A stretch of 64,000 nt of DNA from CAWFZT01 sp963820415 (GCA_963820415.1 CAWFZT010000006.1:620001-684000), one strand, 5' to 3'. Positions 51,862 through 60,162 are shown, numbered from the stretch's first letter. Notes: generated by a model from the sequence alone, not told the origin. Made by a program: numbers and translations.

Positions 51862-51972
51862 AAATCCCTCCTTTATCTCTTCCCATCCGTGCCCATCTGT
51901 GTGAATCTGTGGTTGCACTCTTTTCTTCTGACTCTAGCATATTTCGGTTTTTGGAGCCCTCGCCGGAGAGGG

Positions 51973-52479
51973 TTAATTTCCGTGCAGGGACGAGAAATAG
52001 CCCATCACACCCATCAGCAGGGTGAATAAAATTGCCAGGAGCAGACCGAGGCCGTTGAGTACGATCCCGGCGACCGCCAGGCCGCGTTTAGAGGACTTGA
52101 GGCTGATGACGCCCAGGATAATCCCGATCACCGGAATCGGCGCACCGCACAGCGCAAAAAAGGAGCTGCACAGGCTGAAAACGCCCAGCACCAGGGAGGC
52201 ATACGCCAGAACGGAGCGGTTGGTGCCCGGGGCCGTATTCGCCGCCGCAACGGCGGCGTCGGCAAAAGACACCGGGGCAGGGGTGACCGGTTCGGTGACA
52301 GTGACTGGTTCGGACGGCTCAGCCGTCTGGGCGCCAGGGTCGGCGTAAGGGAATGCTTCTGGGATAGGTTCTTCCGGGACGGAGGCGGCCAGCGGATTGG
52401 CTGGCGCGACCTTCGCGCCGCACTGGCTGCATACTTTCTCATCTGGCTTGAGGGTGGCTCCGCAGTAGGCGCATTGCAT
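51973..52479 (-). CDS. Zinc-ribbon membrane protein (DUF4190-like)
   Basis: 168 residues. N-terminal zinc ribbon CAYCGATLKPDEKVCSQCG (CxxC...CxxC, residues 3-21), a Pro/Glu/Thr-rich linker (about 25-85) and a C-terminal pair of hydrophobic segments with the DUF4190 pattern SLVLGVFSLC...GIILGVISLKSSKRGLAVAGIVLNGLGLLLA. AAAGGAT precedes the ATG. Function unknown. Confidence 0.8.
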   Translation of the reverse strand: MQCAYCGATLKPDEKVCSQCGAKVAPANPLAASVPEEPIPEAFPYADPGAQTAEPSEPVTVTEPVTPAPVSFADAAVAAANTAPGTNRSVLAYASLVLGVFSLCSSFFALCGAPIPVIGIILGVISLKSSKRGLAVAGIVLNGLGLLLAILFTLLMGVMGYFSSLHGN

Positions 52480-52599
52480 GGCTGGTATCCTTTCATGTAA
52501 GCGAATAAATTTCAGAAATTACTTTGGCTAGGTAGGGGCAGGAGTGGGCGTTGGGGTAAGGGTAGGTGTGTGAGTCGCGGTAGAAGTAGGCGTGCGGGT

Positions 52600-53853
52600 T
52601 TATGTGTGAGTGGGTTTGGGCCTGTGAGGGGTGCCAGTATATGTTTTGGATGGGGTGGGAGTTTTAGTACTGGTAGGCCAGGGCGTGGCCGTACGAGTGG
52701 GAGTGAGCGTGACGGTCGGGGAGCGCGTGATCTGGGCAGCCAGAGTTTGCGCCAGGCTGGACACCGAGGCGGGGGCCGGGGCAAGCACGAAATCGATAGC
52801 CTGCTGCAGCAGGGTGCGCATGCCGCCCCGCCTGGGTAGAAATACCGGGGAGGCAACCGGGCCGGGAAACATCCAGAGTTTCAGTTCTTGCTTGTCCGCG
52901 TAAAAGGCGGCGATGTGGCTGGGATCGCCCAGCTCGAGCGCTAGCGGCACCTGGCCGGCCAGGTCATCCAGGGAGACGTTAGTCTGCACAATGGGCGCGA
53001 CCAAATTATACAGCGAAGCGAGGTGGGCCAGGTTGCCGCTGCCGGCCATCTTCAAGAAAGTCTGAGTCACGACCTCGAGCTCGCGGCGGTTGCGGTCAGC
53101 TTCGTCGGCCAGGCGGCGCAGGCGCACGTAACACAGGCTGGTTTGCCCATCCATGTGGATGGTCCCGGCGGGGATGCCCCCGCAAGCATCCCAAACCGCC
53201 ACGGGCACGCTGACGTTGATCCCGCCCATGCCGTCGATCATGCGGCCGAAACTGTCCGTATGGAAGACCGCCCAACTGGTAGGGTGCACTCCAAAATTGT
53301 ATTCGATAGTGGTGTTGAGCAGGTCGATGTCGCCCAGGGCATAGGCAATGTTCAGGCGCTGCATGGTTTGCCCGGGGATGTAGACAATCAAGTCAGGCGG
53401 GAGGGTGACCAGGCTGGCATGAGCGTTGTCGGGGTCGTAAAAGACCAGCAGGATGGCGTCCGTCCGTCCGGCAAACGGCGAGGCGGTATCTATGCCGACC
53501 AGCAGGGCCACTTTCACCTGGGCGGGCAGGTTCAGGCCAGTCATCGGGTAGGGAATGGCGGTCACGGCCGCCTGGTTCGGGCCAGGGAAATGCTGCCAGA
53601 CGGGCAGGTTTGGGTCGGGGAATAGCGTGGCGCTCGGCGATGGGCTTGGCGAAAGGGTGGCGGAAGCCCCGGCGGATGGGCTGGCCGAGGGAAACGGAAG
53701 AGACGCCGATGGGCTGACCTCGACTGGCGTGGGCGTATCCGTAGCAGGCGGGCGCGCCCCCAGGCAGGCGGCCAGCAGCAAGCAGCCGGCCAGCCCGGTC
53801 AGGCACACCTGGCGCCTTGCCCTGTGTAGAAATCCATTCCAGCCTGAGACCAT
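52600..53853 (-). CDS. LytR-CpsA-Psr (LCP) family lipoprotein
   Basis: 417 residues. Lipobox CLLLAAC (Cys 30), a Thr/Pro/Ser linker (about 35-85), then the LCP catalytic domain: LLVGIDTASPFAGRTDAILLV (Arg and Asp of the active site), VTLPPDLIVYIPG, and the late RLADEADRNRRELEVVTQ with the conserved Arg residues. LCP enzymes attach polymers such as teichoic acid or capsule to peptidoglycan. The Thr/Pro tail stops at TAA 52600-52602, but the same frame continues as Thr/Pro-rich for 23 more codons to TAG, so the tail may be truncated. Confidence 0.87.
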   Translation of the reverse strand: MVSGWNGFLHRARRQVCLTGLAGCLLLAACLGARPPATDTPTPVEVSPSASLPFPSASPSAGASATLSPSPSPSATLFPDPNLPVWQHFPGPNQAAVTAIPYPMTGLNLPAQVKVALLVGIDTASPFAGRTDAILLVFYDPDNAHASLVTLPPDLIVYIPGQTMQRLNIAYALGDIDLLNTTIEYNFGVHPTSWAVFHTDSFGRMIDGMGGINVSVPVAVWDACGGIPAGTIHMDGQTSLCYVRLRRLADEADRNRRELEVVTQTFLKMAGSGNLAHLASLYNLVAPIVQTNVSLDDLAGQVPLALELGDPSHIAAFYADKQELKLWMFPGPVASPVFLPRRGGMRTLLQQAIDFVLAPAPASVSSLAQTLAAQITRSPTVTLTPTRTATPWPTSTKTPTPSKTYTGTPHRPKPTHT

Positions 53854-53953
53854 CTCAGAAATCGCCCTCCCGGAGAGCTCGTTTAGTTGATTATAGCAGA
53901 CTCAACCTGACCGGGAAAACCTGGCCGGCCAGCGAGACGAATTTCCTGACAAC

Positions 53954-53982
53954 TTGACCAGCGCGTTCAGGCATGCTATAGT
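53954..53982 (+). promoter_or_regulatory. Promoter of the SAM hydrolase/ECF unit
   Basis: -35 TTGACC (53954-53959), 17-bp spacer, -10 TATAGT (53977-53982). The predicted leader (about 53989-54046) is made up entirely of family B palindromes. Confidence 0.65.
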
Positions 53983-53991
53983 AATCTCAGC

Positions 53992-54053
53992 CCCCACACA
54001 ACGGGGACTATAGTCCCCGCAGTATGGGGATTATAATCCCCGCACTATGGGGA
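53992..54053. repeat. Triple family B array in the SAM hydrolase leader
   Basis: CCCCACACAACGGGG, GTCCCCGCAGTATGGGGA and ATCCCCGCACTATGGGGAT joined by CTATA and TATA. The neighbouring arms can also pair as GGGGACTATAGTCCCC and GGGGATTATAATCCCC. The third unit contains the ATG used for the annotated gene. Confidence 0.8.
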
Positions 54054-54904
54054 TTCGCATCGTAACACTGTCCGCCAGGGGTCCCAAATTGAAACTGATT
54101 ACGCTTCTGACCGATTTTGGCCTGCAAGATGGCTATCCCGGCATCATGAAGGGGGTGATTTGGGGCATCGCGCCGGACGTCCAGATCGCTGATCTGACCC
54201 ATTTGATCCACCCGCAGAATATCCTGGAAGGTGCCCTGGCTCTGGGGCGAGCCGCGCCTTATTTCCCGCCCGGCACGATCCACCTGGCTGTAGTCGACCC
54301 CGGGGTGGGCACCCGCAGAAGGCCAATCGCCGCCCAAATCGGCGGCAGCTTTTTCGTCGGGCCGGATAACGGTTTGTGCACGGCCCTGCTCGATCAGGCC
54401 GCTGACGGGGTGCAACCCCGGGGCCAGCCGCTGCAGGTGGTGCAGCTCGACCAGCCACGCTTCTGGCTGCCGGAGGTGAGTAACGTCTTCCACGGGCGGG
54501 ATATCTTTGCCCCGGTGGCGGCGCACCTGGCTAACGGCGTCCTGCTCACGCAGCTGGGCACACCGGTGGAGGAGGTGGTACGCCTGCACATCCTCCGACC
54601 GCAGCCCTTGGACGGGCCTGGCCGGCGGGGTTGGCAGGGCCAAGTCATCCATGTCGATGCGTTTGGCAACCTGGCAACCAATTTCACCCTTCAGCACGTC
54701 CCTGATGCACACGAAATCTGCCTGAGTATTGCCGGGCAGGTGATCTATGGCCTGTCTCACACCTTTGGTGAAGGCCAGCCCGGCGATTTGGTCGCTATCC
54801 TGGATAGCGCAGGCCAGATCAGCGTATGCGAGGTGAACGGCAGCGCCGCCCTGCATTTGAAGGTGGCTTCAGGAGAGCCTATCGAGATGTACTGGCAGGC
54901 TTGA
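54047..54904 (+). CDS. S-adenosylmethionine hydrolase (SAM hydroxide adenosyltransferase)
   Basis: 285 residues. DUF62/SAM_HAT family, related to fluorinase and chlorinase but hydrolysing SAM to adenosine and methionine: LITLLTDFGLQDGYPGIMKG, DLTHLIHPQNILEGAL, VDPGVGTRRRPIAAQ, GPDNGL and the VFHGRDIFAPVAAHLANG segment, then VDAFGNLATNF. The first 14 residues come partly from a family B repeat; a TTG at 54089, giving LKLITLLTDFG, may be the ancestral start. It lies 64 nt before the ECF ATPase gene and is probably in its operon. Confidence 0.87.
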   Translation: MGIRIVTLSARGPKLKLITLLTDFGLQDGYPGIMKGVIWGIAPDVQIADLTHLIHPQNILEGALALGRAAPYFPPGTIHLAVVDPGVGTRRRPIAAQIGGSFFVGPDNGLCTALLDQAADGVQPRGQPLQVVQLDQPRFWLPEVSNVFHGRDIFAPVAAHLANGVLLTQLGTPVEEVVRLHILRPQPLDGPGRRGWQGQVIHVDAFGNLATNFTLQHVPDAHEICLSIAGQVIYGLSHTFGEGQPGDLVAILDSAGQISVCEVNGSAALHLKVASGEPIEMYWQA

Positions 54905-54968
54905 CCGGTTTAGAAACCCGCCCATTCCTGCGGGGTTAAGTGATTAATAAAGGATTTTTGATCAGCCT

Positions 54969-56600
54969 ATGCCCTCCGAGCTCCCGCTTCAGATCGAAAG
55001 CCTGACCTTTCGCTACCAACGCCGCAGCGAGCCGGCTATCAAGGATATTAACCTGATTCTGCAAGTGGGAGAAATTTTGTTGATCGCCGGGGCTAGCGGC
55101 TGCGGAAAGACCACCCTGGCACGCTGTATCAACGGGCTGGTCCCACGCAGCTACAAGGGCGAACTGAAGGGGAAGCTGCTGTATTTTGGGCGGGAAATGG
55201 CTCAACAACCCCTCTCGCGTATCTCCCAGGTAGTCGGCACCGTCCTGCAGGACCCGGAACGGCAGATCCTTGGGACGCGCGTCCAGGCAGAGATCGCCTT
55301 TGGCCTGGAAAACCTGGGCCGACCGCGCCCGGAAATCCTCGAGGCGGTGGGTGAAGCGTTGGAAACCCTGGGCATCCCTCACCTGCGCGATCGGGAAACT
55401 TTCAACCTGTCGGGGGGAGAAAAGCAAAAAGTGGCCCTGGCGGGGGTGCTGGCCATGCGCCCCTCCATCCTCTTGCTGGATGAACCCCTGGCCAGCCTGG
55501 ACCCAGCCAGCGCCCAGGAAACCCTGACGCTGGTGCGCCGCCTGGCCGACGCGGGCATGGCGGTGCTGTTGATCGAACACCGCGTGGAAGATGTGCTGGG
55601 CATCCGGCCGGACCGGGTGCTATTTATGCAGGCCGGTGAGGTGCGCTACCTGGGCCGGCTGGAAGGGCTGGAAAAAGCGGTCAATTATCACGAGGTCAAG
55701 CTGCCTGCGGCAATGGTGATCGAGATGGCCAGAAAAAACCCACCGGCCCAGGCGGTCGATTTTGAGCCGGCCGTGAAGCGCCAGGCGGCAGGAGATCAAC
55801 GACGCCAGCCGCTGGTAGAGTTCGATGAGGTTAATTTTGGCTACGAGGAAGATCAGCCCGTTTTAAAAGGGATCTCGTTGAAAATTTACCAGGGAGACGT
55901 GATCGCGGTTTTGGGAGCCAACGGGGCGGGCAAGACCACCCTGGTCAAGCATGCCATCGGTCTGCTCAAGCCGCGCTCAGGCCGGGTTTTGGTCGAGGGG
56001 CAGGACACCCGTACCCTGACCGTGGCGCAAATTGCTGGCACGCTCGGCTATGTTTTTCAGAGCCCCAGCCACATGCTCTTCGCCCCCAGTGTGCGTGAGG
56101 AGCTGGCTTTCGGGCCAACCAACCTGCGGCATGACCCGGGAACAATTGAAAAGGAGGTGAGTGAAGCCATCCATATTGTCAACCTTGCCGGGCTGGAAAA
56201 CGAACCGCCGCTGGCGCTTTCCTTTGGACAGCAGAAACGGGTCAGCATCGCTGCCATCCTGGCCATGCGCTCGCGTATCCTGGTGATGGATGAGCCAACC
56301 GCCGGGCAGGATTACCAAAATTATATGAATTTTATGGATTCCATCCTGCAACTGCCCAGTTTTGAAGCCATTTTGTTCATTACCCACGATATCGACCTGG
56401 CGGTGATCTACGCCAACCGGGTGCTGCTGGTCAACCAGGGCAGGGTGGTCAGCGACGGCAAACCAGACGAAGTCCTGGCCGACTTCCATCGTCTGACTTC
56501 CAACCGGCTGGTGCCTACTTCATTGCTGCGTGCCAACCTGGAGCGGTTTCCCCAGAGCCATCGTTTTATGCGCGCCGAAGCGTTGGCGTGCCTTGTATAA
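54969..56600 (+). CDS. ECF transporter energising ATPase, two domains fused
   Basis: 543 residues with two ABC ATPase domains in one chain (EcfA-EcfA'), as in many Chloroflexota and Archaea. Domain 1 (about 5-235): GASGCGKTTLA, LQDPERQI, LSGGEKQKVALAG, ILLLDEPLASLD. Domain 2 (about 275-515): GANGAGKTTLVKH, VFQSPSHML, a changed signature LSFGQQKRVSIA, and LVMDEPTAGQD. It drives vitamin or metabolite uptake with EcfT and an S component. The second signature lacks the usual LSGGQ. Confidence 0.9.
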   Translation: MPSELPLQIESLTFRYQRRSEPAIKDINLILQVGEILLIAGASGCGKTTLARCINGLVPRSYKGELKGKLLYFGREMAQQPLSRISQVVGTVLQDPERQILGTRVQAEIAFGLENLGRPRPEILEAVGEALETLGIPHLRDRETFNLSGGEKQKVALAGVLAMRPSILLLDEPLASLDPASAQETLTLVRRLADAGMAVLLIEHRVEDVLGIRPDRVLFMQAGEVRYLGRLEGLEKAVNYHEVKLPAAMVIEMARKNPPAQAVDFEPAVKRQAAGDQRRQPLVEFDEVNFGYEEDQPVLKGISLKIYQGDVIAVLGANGAGKTTLVKHAIGLLKPRSGRVLVEGQDTRTLTVAQIAGTLGYVFQSPSHMLFAPSVREELAFGPTNLRHDPGTIEKEVSEAIHIVNLAGLENEPPLALSFGQQKRVSIAAILAMRSRILVMDEPTAGQDYQNYMNFMDSILQLPSFEAILFITHDIDLAVIYANRVLLVNQGRVVSDGKPDEVLADFHRLTSNRLVPTSLLRANLERFPQSHRFMRAEALACLV

Positions 56601-56671
56601 TGTGTCCACCGGCAGGGGCCAGGAGAAAAATCCGGGCACCCTGGCGGAAAAAATAAGAGGAGGAGTTCAAA

Positions 56672-57604
56672 GTGAATAAAAAACTGCTTGAGGTCATCTT
56701 TTCATTGCTGGCTGTGCTGGTATTCTTCCTGTTGATCGCTCTAATCGGTCCGCTGATCAACCCAAGTTTGAAGCTCGACCAGACTGCCCTGCTGCGTTTC
56801 GTTTTCGTTGCCATTGGCCTGGTGCTTGTCTTCGTGGTCTACTACCTGACCCGCGATAACCCAATGTGGGAAGTGGGCACCCGCCAGGTAGTGTACATGG
56901 CCATCGGCGCGGCGCTGTATGCTATCTTCTCCTACCTGTTCAACGGCACGGTCTTCGTGGTGCCGTCGGTAAGCCAGGTGGCGCTGCGTCCGGCCATTGC
57001 CATCCCAATGTTCTTCGGATACACTTTCGGCCCGGTGGTGGGCTTTTTCACCGGGGCAGTCGGCAATATGTTCGGCGATGCCCTGACCGGCTTCGGCCTT
57101 TCTCCGCAGTGGAGCGTAGGTAACGGCTTGGTGGGTATGATCGCTGGCATGGTGTGGCTGTTTGCGGATAAGAAGAAGAGCATGAATACTGTGCTGATTA
57201 TCGGGGCGGCCCTGGTGGCGCTGACCACTCTGTTGTTCGCAATCAACCCAACTACGGCCAACGGCCAGTATTTTGACCCGAACACCAACCAGTTCGGCCA
57301 GACATCCCTAAGCCTTCTGGCCGGAATTTCCGTGCTGGTAGGCCTGGTGATCGCCCTGGTGGTGCGCTTCGTCTTTGGCAAGAACATCGACATTGCCGCC
57401 GCGGTAACCTGGGCCATGCTAGGCAACCTGATTGGGATTGGCTTTGCGGCCGTATCCGACATCTGGATCAACGGCTATTCGCCGGTGGTGGCCATTGTGG
57501 GTGAGTTCATCCCTGCCGCCGGTCCGAACCTGATCTTCGCTGCCATCCTGGTGCCGATCCTGGTTGTAGCCTACGCAGCCGTCCAGCGCCAGTCTGGTCG
57601 GTAA
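56672..57604 (+). CDS. ECF transporter S component (substrate-binding)
   Basis: 310 residues from a GTG start after GAGGAGGAG. About eight membrane segments: two extra helices at the N-terminus (about 5-60), then the S-component fold with FRPAIAIPMFFGYTFGPVVGFFTGAVGNMFGDALTGFG-like signature segments (about 110-145). The extra N-terminal pair is unusual. Substrate not assignable; the SAM hydrolase neighbour suggests a nucleoside- or methionine-related solute. Confidence 0.82.
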   Translation: MNKKLLEVIFSLLAVLVFFLLIALIGPLINPSLKLDQTALLRFVFVAIGLVLVFVVYYLTRDNPMWEVGTRQVVYMAIGAALYAIFSYLFNGTVFVVPSVSQVALRPAIAIPMFFGYTFGPVVGFFTGAVGNMFGDALTGFGLSPQWSVGNGLVGMIAGMVWLFADKKKSMNTVLIIGAALVALTTLLFAINPTTANGQYFDPNTNQFGQTSLSLLAGISVLVGLVIALVVRFVFGKNIDIAAAVTWAMLGNLIGIGFAAVSDIWINGYSPVVAIVGEFIPAAGPNLIFAAILVPILVVAYAAVQRQSGR

Positions 57605-57663
57605 GACCAACTTTCAAGCAAGGGGCGTACGCTGACTCGCACGCCCCTTGCAGGGTAGATAAA

Positions 57664-58521
57664 ATGCTGGTTACCTGGCGCTATCGCAAACGTAAATCAC
57701 TTATCCAGGGTTTCGACCCACGCGCCTGGATAATTTTCTATTTGTGCTACATTGCCTGCACGTTGGTTTTCTGGGATCTGCGTTACCTGGCGGTGTTTTT
57801 GGGTCTGGCCTTGGTGGCAATTTTTACCTCAGGCATCAAGTGGCATGAAATGGCGCGCGCCTGGTTGTTTATCGGCGGATTCATTATCTTTTTTTCTTTT
57901 TTGACCTTTTTAACCGGGCGCGGTGGGATTGAGTTATATAAAGTCGAGCATTCCTATTTTAAGATTGTGCTGCCGCTGCATATCTTCACCTGGATTCCGA
58001 CGCTGAACTTTACCTGGGAACGCACCTTCTATGCCTTGAGCATGCTGGTGCGCGTGTTCAGCCTGGCTAGCATGACCATTTTGATTCCCTATTCGCTCAA
58101 CCCGGCCCTGTATGGGGTCACTTTCCGCGGGTTGGGTCTGCCGGATAAGATCGCCTATGCCATGGACCTGACCATGCGCTTCATCCCAACTTTCGGGCGG
58201 GATTTCACTCTGACCATGGATGCCCAGCGGGCGCGCGGCTACGAGATCGAGAAGTTGAGCGGCGGCCTGGTGTCACAGGTGCGAAAATTAGCGCCTCTGG
58301 TCGTCCCGGTGACGATCCACGCCATTTCTGGCAGCGAGGATATTATCGATGCAATGGATTTGCGCGCTTTTGGGGTTGGCCCGCGCACCTGGCTGGACCG
58401 CCTGCAATACCACCGGCGGGATTATGCCTTGATTGTCTTTGGGATTGTCCTGTTGCTGGTTTCGATTTCACTGTCGATGTTTGGGTTTGGCAAGTTTTGG
58501 ATACCGGCCGGCCTGTTTTAG
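57664..58521 (+). CDS. ecfT: ECF transporter transmembrane protein EcfT
   Basis: 285 residues. About five or six membrane segments; the coupling helices carry QRARGYEIEKL (canonical ARG motif, about residue 195) and MDLRAFGVGPRTW (a variant, about residue 235). Links the two ATPase domains to the S components. Weak Shine-Dalgarno GGGTAGAT before the ATG. Confidence 0.87.
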   Translation: MLVTWRYRKRKSLIQGFDPRAWIIFYLCYIACTLVFWDLRYLAVFLGLALVAIFTSGIKWHEMARAWLFIGGFIIFFSFLTFLTGRGGIELYKVEHSYFKIVLPLHIFTWIPTLNFTWERTFYALSMLVRVFSLASMTILIPYSLNPALYGVTFRGLGLPDKIAYAMDLTMRFIPTFGRDFTLTMDAQRARGYEIEKLSGGLVSQVRKLAPLVVPVTIHAISGSEDIIDAMDLRAFGVGPRTWLDRLQYHRRDYALIVFGIVLLLVSISLSMFGFGKFWIPAGLF

Positions 58522-58535
58522 CTGGTCTATCCCGG

Positions 58536-58541
58536 TATAAT
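58536..58541 (+). promoter_or_regulatory. Possible -10 box before the second S component
   Basis: TATAAT in the gap after ecfT; no clear -35. Confidence 0.35.
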
Positions 58542-58576
58542 AATCAGAATTCTTTTTTATTTTTAGAAGGGTAAAA

Positions 58577-59155
58577 ATGAAGGTAAATGACCAAAAGAAG
58601 CTGGAGATGTGGAAGTTTGGGGCGCAGGAAGTGTTTTATTCTGCCATTGGAGCAGCGCTGTACATAGTGCTGGTGGTGGCAACCAATTTCTTGCAGATCC
58701 CGGCGGTAAAAAACGTTTCCTTTCGCCCGGCGGCAGTCATTCCAATGTTCTTTGGGGTGGCGTTTGGCCCGTGGGTGGGACTGTTATCTGGCTTGGCCGG
58801 CAGAATTTTTGGCGACTTGATGTCCGGACAAGGTTTCTGGCCGTGGTGGGACCTGGGGTATGGACTGATGGGTTTCCTGTCTGGTTTGATCTGGCTTGGC
58901 CTGTGCAATTACCGTGGCGTCTGGGAGATCCTCAAGGCTGAGGGCATGGTGGTGTTGGGCGCAGGGGTAGGAATGGGGCTGGCCTCGCTGAGCGAAATAT
59001 GGGTATCCCACATCACCTTTGCCGAAACAGTGAAGATCAATTTCCTACCGGAGTTTCTCTCAAATAGTGTCAATGGCCTGGTGTTGGCGCCAGTATTGAT
59101 GATTGCCTATAGCGCCATCCTGGCGCATAGAAAGTCCCCGGATTTTGAGGCGTGA
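58577..59155 (+). CDS. Second ECF S component, truncated by a repeat at its end
   Basis: 192 residues, about six membrane segments, with the S-component signature FRPAAVIPMFFGVAFGPWVGLLSGLAGRIFGDLMSGQG (about 50-87, shown as motifs FRPAAVIP and GRIFGDLMS). Closely related to the first S component and lacking the extra N-terminal helices. It ends in P-D-F-E-A-stop encoded by family A copy 4, as the gene at 23002 does. AGAAGGGT precedes the ATG. Confidence 0.82.
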   Translation: MKVNDQKKLEMWKFGAQEVFYSAIGAALYIVLVVATNFLQIPAVKNVSFRPAAVIPMFFGVAFGPWVGLLSGLAGRIFGDLMSGQGFWPWWDLGYGLMGFLSGLIWLGLCNYRGVWEILKAEGMVVLGAGVGMGLASLSEIWVSHITFAETVKINFLPEFLSNSVNGLVLAPVLMIAYSAILAHRKSPDFEA

Positions 59156-59190
59156 GCGTGCGTACGCACGCTCACGCCTCAAAATCCGGG
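59137..59190. repeat. Family A palindromic element, copy 4
   Basis: Perfect 54-nt palindrome: arms begin CCCGGATTTTGAGGCGTGAG and end CTCACGCCTCAAAATCCGGG around AGCGTGCGTACGCACGCT. Reversed in orientation relative to copy 2: flank AGTTCACCATGAG is the reverse complement of the left flank of copies 1 and 2, and AAAGTCCCCGGAT of the right. Confidence 0.9.
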
Positions 59191-59244
59191 AGTTCACCAT
59201 GAGGCTTATTCTTCCGGCTCTTTTTGTCCTTCCTCGGGCTGGGC

Positions 59245-60162
59245 TTATTCTTCTGTTTCAGGTTCTGCTTGTTCCTCAGGTTCTTCGGTATGTTCTGCTT
59301 CTGGCGCGGCAGGCGGCATGTGATTTGATTCACTGGCGCCCTCTTCCATCACTTCAGAGATATTGACGTTGTAGCGCACACCGCTCAAATCGTTCATGAT
59401 GTAAAAATCATTTTCCCAGGCGGCTTTCATGAAACCGGGCAGGATGGCGGGGCCCAGTTTTTCGTGCTCGCCCATGCGGATCTGGTAGGGGATTTTCTTC
59501 CCGTCCCGGCTGGCGACGCGCAAGGTATCCACTCCGATTAATTGGCCGGTCTGCGAGTCGAACAGGAGAGTGAAATCCCAACGTTCGCCGTCCTGGTAAG
59601 GCACGCTCAAACGGGCGGTCTGGTCGTCGACGGCCTCCCAGGTATTGTTTGGATCGGCCAGGATGGCGGAGGGGGCGGCCAGGATGGTATACAGCCACAG
59701 CATAATCCATTCACTTTTGTTGATATTGGCGTTTTCCAGCCTGTCTTTGTTCATAATAAAGCGGCCGTAACCCTGGCGCAGCTCGTCTCCGCCCTGCAGC
59801 ATGCGCCGGCCATACCAGGTCACGGTCAGGCGGTAGACGAATTCCTTGCCCGGAATAAGGTAGAGCGCCCAATAGCTGGGCATCCACAGCGGGCCCAGAC
59901 GGCCAAAATTGCGGCCGATGCGTTTTCCCAGGCCCCAGGCGATGGCCGTGGCAGGCAGAGGCACCTGGTCGCCAAAGCTCATTTGCAGGTAGCGGCGCAC
60001 AGGGTAGGGTAAGTTGCCCGGCAGGCGGATCATTTCAGGCGGATCGATCGGTTCCAGCTCAGGTTTATGCACCTTCGGTTTGAAGAAGAACCCGATCCTA
60101 AAAATGATCAGATAGGCTAAAAAAACGCTAACGCCGATTTCAAGTAGTCTGAGTATATCCAT
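59245..60162 (-). CDS. DUF6544-like membrane-anchored protein
   Basis: 305 residues from the ATG at 60162, preceded by GAGGAA. One N-terminal membrane anchor (about 3-25), then a soluble domain with PYPVRRYLQMSFGDQVP, FVYRLTVTWYGRRML, LWLYTILAAPSAIL and WDFTLLFDSQTGQLIGVDTLR, in agreement with DUF6544/DUF6920 proteins, whose function is unknown. Acidic Glu/Pro tail. Divergent from the SDR gene. Confidence 0.7.
   Translation of the reverse strand: MDILRLLEIGVSVFLAYLIIFRIGFFFKPKVHKPELEPIDPPEMIRLPGNLPYPVRRYLQMSFGDQVPLPATAIAWGLGKRIGRNFGRLGPLWMPSYWALYLIPGKEFVYRLTVTWYGRRMLQGGDELRQGYGRFIMNKDRLENANINKSEWIMLWLYTILAAPSAILADPNNTWEAVDDQTARLSVPYQDGERWDFTLLFDSQTGQLIGVDTLRVASRDGKKIPYQIRMGEHEKLGPAILPGFMKAAWENDFYIMNDLSGVRYNVNISEVMEEGASESNHMPPAAPEAEHTEEPEEQAEPETEE

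Noticed and set aside
51883..51920. CCATCCGTGCCCATCTGTGTG-like motif before the membrane protein gene (38 bp), read as a protein N-terminus
   Set aside because: A similar phrase is common between genes in many environmental bacteria; the strong Shine-Dalgarno downstream shows that translation starts at 51861.
52512..52856. Pro/Leu-rich 114-codon ORF on the minus strand
   Set aside because: Another frame of the Thr/Pro-coding tail of the LCP gene; an artefact of low complexity.
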